A DNA stretch of 5,569 nucleotides, taken from positions 1-5,569 of the forward strand of contig CAIQMJ010001115.1 in assembly GCA_903872875.1 (NCBI GenBank), written 5' to 3'. Shown piece by piece: positions 1-5,569 of the stretch. Made by a program: the position numbers and the translations under genes. Source of the DNA: an uncultured Variovorax sp. (lineage in GTDB: Bacteria; Pseudomonadota; Gammaproteobacteria; Burkholderiales; Burkholderiaceae_C). The notes below the pieces were generated by a model, which had not been told where the DNA came from, did not search any database, and saw only the letters and a list, made by a program, of their open reading frames with translations. How positions within the stretch are numbered: position 1 is the stretch's first letter; every line of letters starts with the position of its first letter.

Positions 1-141
1 GGCGAGCGCTGCGCATCGACCAGCAACCGCAACTTCGAAGGCCGGCAGGGCGCGGGCGGCCGCACGCACCTCGTCAGCCCCGCCATGGCCGCCGCTGCGG
101 CGGTGCATGGCCACTTCGTCGACGTTCGCCAATTCGCCTGA
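1..141 (+). CDS. leuC: 3-isopropylmalate dehydratase large subunit, C-terminal end (5' partial)
   Basis: Frame 1 is open from the window edge to TGA at 139-141 and gives the last 46 residues of LeuC. With LeuD, LeuC forms the cytoplasmic [4Fe-4S] enzyme that isomerises 2-isopropylmalate to 3-isopropylmalate in leucine synthesis. The visible part contains the aconitase-superfamily block STSNRNFEGRQG, then GGRTHLVSPAMAAAAAV and a short tail ending in VRQFA. This closely follows the C-terminus of enterobacterial LeuC as I remember it. The cluster cysteines and the rest of the protein (family length about 470 residues) lie upstream of the window. leuD starts 15 bases after the stop, so the two subunits are surely co-transcribed. 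Identity is firm because the block is highly conserved and leuD follows directly. Confidence 0.95.
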   Translation, partial: GERCASTSNRNFEGRQGAGGRTHLVSPAMAAAAAVHGHFVDVRQFA

Positions 142-145
142 TCCC

Positions 146-151
146 GAGGAG
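146..151 (+). promoter_or_regulatory. Ribosome binding site of leuD
   Basis: GAGGAG lies five bases before ATG 157, within the 15-base leuC-leuD gap. It is a near-consensus Shine-Dalgarno sequence and supports the chosen leuD start. It is the strongest such site in the window. Confidence 0.8.
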
Positions 152-156
152 ACACC

Positions 157-807
157 ATGCAGAAATTCAACGTGCACAAGGGCCTGGTCGCCCCGATGGA
201 CCGCGAGAACGTCGACACCGACGCCATCATTCCCAAGCAGTTCCTGAAATCGATCAAGAAGACAGGCTTCGGCCCCAACCTGTTCGACGAATGGCGCTAC
301 CTCGACCACGGCGAACCGGGCCAGGATCCGGCCAGCCGCAAGCCGAACCCCGACTTCGTGCTGAACCAGCCGCGCTATGCGGGCGCCTCGGTGCTGCTCG
401 CGCGCAAGAACTTCGGCTGCGGCTCCTCGCGCGAGCATGCGCCGTGGGCGCTCGACCAGTACGGCTTCCGCGCGATCATCGCGCCGAGCTACGCCGACAT
501 CTTCTTCAACAACAGCTTCAAGAACGGCCTGCTGCCGATCGTGCTGCCCGAAGCGCAGGTCGCGCAGCTGTTCGACGAGACCTTCGCGTTCCCGGGCTAC
601 AGCCTGACGGTCGACCTGGAACGCCAGGTGATCGTCAAGCCGGATGGCATCCAACTCGCATTCGACGTGCAGGCCTTCCGCAAGTACTGCCTGATGAACG
701 GCCTCGACGACATCGGCCTGACACTGCGCCACAAGGACAAGATCAAGGCCTTCGAGGCCGAGCGACTTGCAACCAAGCCCTGGCTCGCGCATTCGATGAT
801 CGCCTGA
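157..807 (+). CDS. leuD: 3-isopropylmalate dehydratase small subunit
   Basis: This 216-residue protein is the swivel-domain subunit of isopropylmalate isomerase. It pairs with LeuC to convert 2- to 3-isopropylmalate in the cytoplasm. The N-terminal block ENVDTDAIIPKQFL (residues 17-30) binds near the substrate. NFGCGSSREHAPWAL (85-99) is the family's hallmark loop with the serine/arginine substrate contacts. DIFFNNSFKNGLLPI (114-128) is a third conserved block. The length matches proteobacterial LeuD, so the gene looks complete. The start at 157 follows a good GAGGAG site and gives the usual N-terminus. Some Burkholderiales carry a small lipoprotein gene between leuC and leuD; here there is no room for one. 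leuB begins 33 bases downstream, which fits one operon. Overlapping open frames, such as one from 291, are codon-bias shadows. Confidence 0.98.
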   Translation: MQKFNVHKGLVAPMDRENVDTDAIIPKQFLKSIKKTGFGPNLFDEWRYLDHGEPGQDPASRKPNPDFVLNQPRYAGASVLLARKNFGCGSSREHAPWALDQYGFRAIIAPSYADIFFNNSFKNGLLPIVLPEAQVAQLFDETFAFPGYSLTVDLERQVIVKPDGIQLAFDVQAFRKYCLMNGLDDIGLTLRHKDKIKAFEAERLATKPWLAHSMIA

Positions 808-840
808 CCCGTATTCCTGAATCTCAATCCAAGACGCAAC

Positions 841-1929
<1,089 letters not shown>

Positions 1930-1954
1930 CCGCAGCCCGCTTCGTCACGCCCTT

Positions 1955-1975
1955 CCCCGGCTCGACGAGTCGGGG
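1955..1975 (+). terminator. GC hairpin between leuB and asd, terminator-like but without an adjacent T tract
   Basis: CCCCGGCTC (1955-1963) pairs with GAGTCGGGG (1967-1975) around the three-base loop GAC, giving nine pairs including one G-T wobble. It begins 26 bases after the leuB stop and ends 40 bases before asd. The next bases are GCAAAGAAGAC, not a run of T. A pyrimidine stretch CTTTCTTTTCT comes only at about 1989-1999. It could be a weak or partial terminator, a 3' end stabiliser, or an RNA processing boundary that separates leu and asd expression. The fold is seen; the function is inferred. Confidence 0.45.
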
Positions 1976-2001
1976 GCAAAGAAGACAACTTTCTTTTCTA
2001 C

Positions 2002-2007
2002 AAAGGG
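2002..2007 (+). promoter_or_regulatory. Ribosome binding site of asd
   Basis: AAAGGG lies eight bases before ATG 2016, at normal spacing. It supports the asd start, which gives the N-terminus expected for this family followed by the VGLVGWRGMVGS nucleotide-binding loop. Confidence 0.65.
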
Positions 2008-2015
2008 CAATTGAA

Positions 2016-3158
2016 ATGGCGAACGCATCCCAACCCCTGGTCGGCCTCGTAGGCTGGCGTGGCATGGTCGGCTCGGTCCTGATGGACCGCATGCAGGCCG
2101 AAGGCGACTTCGGACTCATCGAACCGGTCTTCTTCTCGACTTCCAACGCCGGCGGCAAGGCCCCGGCGATGGCGAAGAACGAAGGCACGCTGAAGGACGC
2201 ACACGACATCGACGCACTCCGCAAGTGCGACATCATCGTCACGGCCCAGGGAGGCGACTACACCACCGAAGTCTTCCCGAAGCTGCGCGCCGCGGGCTGG
2301 AACGGCCACTGGATCGACGCAGCGTCGACCCTGCGCATGCAGGACGATGCCGTCATCGTGCTCGACCCGGTGAACCTGCCGGTGATCCAGAACGCACTCG
2401 CCAAGGGCGGGAAGAACTGGATCGGCGGCAATTGCACCGTGAGCTGCATGCTGATGGGCGTGGGCGCTCTCTACAAGGCCGGCCTGGTCGAGTGGATGAC
2501 GAGCATGACCTACCAGGCGGCCTCGGGCGGTGGCGCGCAACACATGCGTGAACTGCTCACCCAGTTCGGCACGCTGAACGCCGAAGTGCGATCGCTGCTC
2601 GACGACCCGAAGTCCGCGATCCTCGAGATCGACCGCAGGGTGCTGCACAAGCAGCAGAACCTGAGCGCAGCCGAGATCGCCAATTTCGGCGCCCCGCTGG
2701 GCGGCTCGCTGATCCCCTGGATCGACAAGGACCTGGGCGACGGCATGTCGAAGGAAGAGTGGAAGGGCGGCGCCGAGACCAACAAGATTCTCGGCCAGGG
2801 CGCCGGCTTCGGTACCGCCGCCGTGCCGGTCGACGGCTTCTGCGTGCGGATCGGCGCCATGCGCTGCCACAGCCAGGCGCTGACCTTCAAGCTCAGGAAG
2901 GACGTGCCGCTGGCCGACATCGAAGCCCTGATCGCGGAAGACAACGCCTGGGTGAAGGTCGTGCCGAATACGCGCGAAGCGACCGTGAAGGACCTGACGC
3001 CAGTGGCCGTCACCGGCACGATGAGCATCCCCGTCGGCCGCCTGCGCAAGCTGGCGATGGGCCCGGAATATCTCGGCGCCTTCACCATCGGCGACCAGCT
3101 GCTGTGGGGCGCTGCCGAGCCGCTGCGCCGCATGCTGCGCATTCTGCTGGGCGCCTGA
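2016..3158 (+). CDS. asd: Aspartate-semialdehyde dehydrogenase
   Basis: This 380-residue cytoplasmic enzyme reduces L-aspartyl phosphate to aspartate semialdehyde with NADPH. That step is the branch point for lysine/diaminopimelate, threonine and methionine. The NADP-binding loop GLVGWRGMVGS lies at residues 10-20. The catalytic cysteine is C140 in GGNCTVSCM. The active-site histidine is H285 in RIGAMRCHSQ, with the substrate arginine R278 just before it. Other hallmarks are FFSTSNAGGKAP (39-50), YQAASGGGAQHMRELLTQ (166-183) and the end LLWGAAEPLRRMLR. This is the long Gram-negative class, matching E. coli Asd (367 residues) nearly throughout as I remember it. The start follows AAAGGG at good spacing. 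Only one asd-type gene is present in the window. A long antisense open frame across this gene is a codon-bias artefact. The stop codon begins a hairpin that may end the transcript. Confidence 0.98.
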   Translation: MANASQPLVGLVGWRGMVGSVLMDRMQAEGDFGLIEPVFFSTSNAGGKAPAMAKNEGTLKDAHDIDALRKCDIIVTAQGGDYTTEVFPKLRAAGWNGHWIDAASTLRMQDDAVIVLDPVNLPVIQNALAKGGKNWIGGNCTVSCMLMGVGALYKAGLVEWMTSMTYQAASGGGAQHMRELLTQFGTLNAEVRSLLDDPKSAILEIDRRVLHKQQNLSAAEIANFGAPLGGSLIPWIDKDLGDGMSKEEWKGGAETNKILGQGAGFGTAAVPVDGFCVRIGAMRCHSQALTFKLRKDVPLADIEALIAEDNAWVKVVPNTREATVKDLTPVAVTGTMSIPVGRLRKLAMGPEYLGAFTIGDQLLWGAAEPLRRMLRILLGA

Positions 3159-3190
3159 ACGACCAGTGCGGCGCGAAGTCGCCGGTCGTT
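3158..3190 (+). terminator. Inverted repeat at the end of asd, possible terminator
   Basis: AACGACC (3158-3164) pairs perfectly with GGTCGTT (3184-3190). Inside it GGCG (3170-3173) pairs with CGCC (3180-3183) around a six-base loop, leaving a five-base bulge on the left arm. The left arm starts at the last base of the asd stop codon. The following bases GTCGGTCGGCAACG lack a T run, so it is not a textbook intrinsic terminator. An alternative six-pair hairpin, GTTGTC with GGCAAC (3188-3203), shares bases with the right arm and would compete with it. The remaining gap up to fimV (3191-3320) holds no gene that I can see. Confidence 0.35.
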
Positions 3191-3255
3191 GTCGGTCGGC
3201 AACGGATTTGTGGACGTACCGTCGCCGATGCGCAGCCTGGCGGCGTGCGGTTGCC

Positions 3256-3284
3256 TTGTCAGTGCTGGGTCATGATGTTAACGT
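3256..3284 (+). promoter_or_regulatory. Possible sigma-70 type promoter of fimV
   Basis: TTGTCA (3256-3261) matches the -35 consensus TTGACA at five of six positions. Seventeen bases later comes TAACGT (3279-3284). This is a weak -10 box that keeps the key T, A and final T, and it is preceded by TGT, the extended -10 motif. Transcription would start near 3291, giving a leader of about 30 bases before ATG 3321. A second -10-like TACACT (3290-3295) has no well-placed -35. The gap is locally richer in A and T than the genes around it, as is common for promoters. This is inferred from pattern only. Confidence 0.35.
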
Positions 3285-3320
3285 CCACTTACACTTTCAA
3301 GGCCGCCGCGCCACACCAGC

Positions 3321-5569
3321 ATGACAAGACATGAGTCGACCGCGCCGCACCGCGCGGTCGCAGGCCGTCCTCCGAAATCCGCTGCATCGCTGTCATCCGT
3401 CGTCGCCTTGGTTGCCGGCCTTGCGGCGGGCCAGGCGAATGCGTTGGCGCTTGGGCCGGTCAATGTCCAGTCTGCGCTCGGTGAACCGTTGCGTGCAGAA
3501 GTCGATGTGTCTGACATCAGTGCCGGGGAGGCGGCGAACCTGCAACTCAACATCGCCTCAGCCGAGGTCTTCCGGCAGGCCGGCATCGCCTACAACCCGG
3601 CACTCGGTGAGGTTCGTGCGAGCCTGCAGCGCCGCGCCGATGGCCGCTATGTGATCCGCCTTGCAGGCACGCGTCCGCTGAGCGATCCCTTCGTCGATCT
3701 GCTGCTCGAAGCCAACTGGAGCTCAGGACGGATCGTGCGCGACTACACATTGCTGCTGGACCCGCCTGGCAATCGACCTGCAATTGCACTCGCGCCGCTG
3801 CCGCCTCAGGCCGGCGGCCTGCCGGCCAAACCCCTTCAGGCGGTGCCACCGCCCCCGCAGATATCCGAGATGATCGCCGCGCGATCGGCCCCGCCCGCTG
3901 CCGCGCAGCCGCCCGACACGCGGCCGACACGCTCCGAAACGCCCAGCTTGCCGGCGATACCGGCTACTCGCTTCGCCCCAGTCGCACCCATCGCCTCGGG
4001 CACAGCAACGGAAGCAGCAAGGTCCACACCAGACGGACACCAGGTCACCGTTCGGCAGGGCGACACAGCAGGAGAGATCGCCCGCGCATACAAGCCCGCC
4101 GAGATTTCGCTCGATCAGATGCTGCTCGCATTGCTGCGCGCCAATCCCAACGCGTTCATCGGAGGCAACGTCAACCGCATGCGGTCGGGCGCCGTGCTCA
4201 ATCTGCCGACGGCCGCCGAGGCGGGCGCGGTGCCGCCCACGGAGGCACGGCAGACGGTCATCGCCCAGAGCCGTGATTTCGGCGAATACCGCCGCCGCCT
4301 TGCAGAAAATGCCCCGGCGTCGCGGGTCGCTGCTGCAGATCGCCAGGCAACCGGCCGGCTGCAGACGAAAGTCGAGGACCGCAGCGCAGCTGCGCCGTCC
4401 GCCGATCGGCTCACCATTGCCCAGGGCGGCGCCGGCCCCGGAAAAGACGAAACGCTGTTGAAGGCGCGCGAGGCTCAGGAAAGCCAGGCCCGGTTGGCCG
4501 AGCTGTCCCGGAACATCAACGATCTGAACAGGCTGACCGCCGGTGACAGCAGCGTGCCAAGCGGGAGTGCAGCCGCCGCGCAAGGCTCGTCGACAGGTCC
4601 TGCCATGCCTTCAGCAATCGCGACATCGGCGCCAGGTTCCGCACGAATGACCGCCGCCGGTGCAGCAGACCCGTCGCGCACGGCCCCACCACCGCAGCGC
4701 GGTTTCATCGACATGTTGCGCGGCAACAGATTCGTGCTCCTCGCGCTCGGGCTGTTGCTGTTGCTGTTGCTCCTGGCCTATCGCGTCCGCGAGCGCCGAA
4801 AAGCGCGGGGCGTCGGGGAGAGCCTGTTCCTCGAAAGCAATCTGCCGAAGGACTCATTCTTCGGCACGAAGGGTGGCGAACCCGCCGGCATCCACAGCCG
4901 CCATTCCGCCATGCCGTCATTCCCCAATACGCCCAGCCAGCTCGATGGCGATGTCGACCCGGTCGCCGAGGCCGATGTGTATCTCGCCTATGGCCGCGAC
5001 CAGCAGGCTGAGGAAATCCTGCGGGAGGCACTGCGCATGAATCCGGATCGCCTGGCGATCCACCTGAAGCTGCTGGATATCCATGCGAAGCGCCGCGACC
5101 TCCGTGCTTACGAGACGCTCGCCATGGAACTTCGCAAGCTCACCAACGGCATCGGCCCCGATTGGCAGCGCACCGCCGAGACGGGCCGGGAACTCGACCC
5201 AGGCAACCCGCTGTACGACGGCGAGATCCCACTGTCCACCGACACGGCCAATGGCGCACGGACAGGCACGGCTGTCCCAGACGCGGCAGCGGCATTCGGC
5301 ACGGCGACGGCCGCCGCGGAATCGGCGTACGCGCTCGCGCCACCAGCCAGGCCGACGGTCGCACCGTTCGATTTCGATCTGGGCCTTGATGACGATGAGC
5401 CTGCGCAACATCCGGTCGCCATGCTGCCAGCGACACCATTCCATGACACGCCAGTCTCCGGGTTGGCGACCTCGGGACAGACGGCATCGCCTTCGCGGCT
5501 GCCGTCGATCGGTGACTCCAGTTTTCTCGATTTCGACCTGAGCGAGGTGGCCGGGCCTGCGACGCGCAC
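3321..5569 (+). CDS. fimV: FimV-like peptidoglycan-associated polar scaffold protein (3' partial)
   Basis: The frame is open from ATG 3321 to the window edge (749 codons) with no stop. ATG 3321 is the first start after an in-frame TAA at 3279, but no good Shine-Dalgarno precedes it. Domains in order: a signal peptide of about residues 1-41 (hydrophobic core 23-37, likely cleavage ANA|LALG); the FimV N-terminal domain of about 42-149 (LGPVNVQSALGEPLRAEVDV through DYTLLLDPP); a proline/alanine-rich linker 150-239; a LysM-like FimV core 240-297 (HQVTVRQGDT, then ANPNAFIGGNVNRMRSG); a short QSRDFGEYRRRLA block near 313-325; a likely coiled coil of about 374-406; and a membrane segment 471-487 with eight consecutive leucines. 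The cytoplasmic part follows, with a TPR-like region 546-632 (DPVAEADVYLAYGRDQQAEEIL) and acidic FDFDL-type motifs near 683 and 735. FimV proteins bind peptidoglycan and organise polar machinery, including type IV pilus function. The conserved C-terminal FimV domain should lie beyond the window. Confidence 0.93.
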   Translation, partial: MTRHESTAPHRAVAGRPPKSAASLSSVVALVAGLAAGQANALALGPVNVQSALGEPLRAEVDVSDISAGEAANLQLNIASAEVFRQAGIAYNPALGEVRASLQRRADGRYVIRLAGTRPLSDPFVDLLLEANWSSGRIVRDYTLLLDPPGNRPAIALAPLPPQAGGLPAKPLQAVPPPPQISEMIAARSAPPAAAQPPDTRPTRSETPSLPAIPATRFAPVAPIASGTATEAARSTPDGHQVTVRQGDTAGEIARAYKPAEISLDQMLLALLRANPNAFIGGNVNRMRSGAVLNLPTAAEAGAVPPTEARQTVIAQSRDFGEYRRRLAENAPASRVAAADRQATGRLQTKVEDRSAAAPSADRLTIAQGGAGPGKDETLLKAREAQESQARLAELSRNINDLNRLTAGDSSVPSGSAAAAQGSSTGPAMPSAIATSAPGSARMTAAGAADPSRTAPPPQRGFIDMLRGNRFVLLALGLLLLLLLLAYRVRERRKARGVGESLFLESNLPKDSFFGTKGGEPAGIHSRHSAMPSFPNTPSQLDGDVDPVAEADVYLAYGRDQQAEEILREALRMNPDRLAIHLKLLDIHAKRRDLRAYETLAMELRKLTNGIGPDWQRTAETGRELDPGNPLYDGEIPLSTDTANGARTGTAVPDAAAAFGTATAAAESAYALAPPARPTVAPFDFDLGLDDDEPAQHPVAMLPATPFHDTPVSGLATSGQTASPSRLPSIGDSSFLDFDLSEVAGPATR
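3809..3827. repeat. Perfect 7-bp inverted repeat inside fimV
   Basis: GGCCGGC (3809-3815) and GCCGGCC (3821-3827) flank a five-base spacer. It lies in the part of fimV that codes for the proline/alanine/glycine-rich linker. GC-rich low-complexity coding sequence easily yields such palindromes, so a function is unlikely. Confidence 0.4.
4752..4769 (+). repeat. Three tandem CTGTTG hexamers in the fimV membrane segment
   Basis: Three exact copies of CTGTTG lie in frame and code for six of the eight consecutive leucines in the FimV transmembrane helix. Gain or loss of one unit would add or remove two leucines without a frameshift. The tract is short, so it may be plain codon repetition. Confidence 0.6.

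Noticed and set aside
1998..2870. A 290-codon open frame on the - strand across asd
   Set aside because: It lies wholly antisense to a clear asd gene, has no recognisable family, and is expected from the GC-biased third codon positions of asd.
3238..3255. A sigma-54-like element, TGGCGG...TTGCC, upstream of fimV
   Set aside because: The GG and GC cores are two bases too far apart for a sigma-54 promoter, and the consensus CACG after TGG is missing.
3211..3287. TGGACGT (3211-3217) and its complement ACGTCCA (3281-3287) as a possible operator pair
   Set aside because: A single 7-base match separated by 63 bases is easily due to chance, and there is no second copy or known regulator motif.
3331..3654. 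A 107-codon + strand frame starting at ATG 3331, near the fimV start
   Set aside because: The FimV N-terminal domain reads in the frame of ATG 3321. The 3331 frame gives an arginine-rich product without motifs and stops early.
3723..4583. A 286-codon open frame on the - strand across fimV
   Set aside because: It opposes a frame with recognisable FimV domains, and its product is low-complexity with no recognised motif. It is a shadow of GC-rich coding sequence.

Overview
The window is a GC-rich stretch of bacterial chromosome with G or C at most third codon positions. It is packed with genes that all lie on the + strand. Protein resemblances and gene order point to a proteobacterium, most likely a betaproteobacterium. 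The LeuD, LeuB and Asd sequences are of the beta/gamma-proteobacterial type, and the order leuC-leuD-leuB-asd-fimV is well known in Beta- and Gammaproteobacteria. I cannot name the genus from sequence alone.

Layout: bases 1-141 are the last 46 codons of leuC. leuD (157-807) follows after 15 bases, then leuB (841-1929) after 33 bases. An 86-base gap carrying a strong GC hairpin leads to asd (2016-3158). A 162-base gap holds a second hairpin and a possible promoter. A large fimV-like gene then opens at ATG 3321 and runs off the right edge. It has no stop codon inside the window, so it must be read as an open 3' partial gene of at least 749 codons.

How the genes work together: LeuC and LeuD are the two subunits of isopropylmalate isomerase and LeuB is the next enzyme, so the first three genes cover steps two and three of leucine synthesis. 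Asd supplies aspartate semialdehyde for lysine, diaminopimelate (cell wall), threonine and methionine. FimV is a different kind of protein: an inner-membrane, peptidoglycan-associated scaffold with a LysM-like periplasmic domain and a cytoplasmic TPR-type region. In relatives it organises polar structures and type IV pilus function. Its place behind asd is conserved but is not a metabolic link.

I see no tRNA, rRNA, insertion sequence, CRISPR array, phage or transfer signature, and no sign of an undescribed system. This is ordinary core genome. The points worth checking are the two intergenic hairpins, the possible fimV promoter, the weak ribosome binding sites of leuB and fimV, and some sequence oddities inside FimV.
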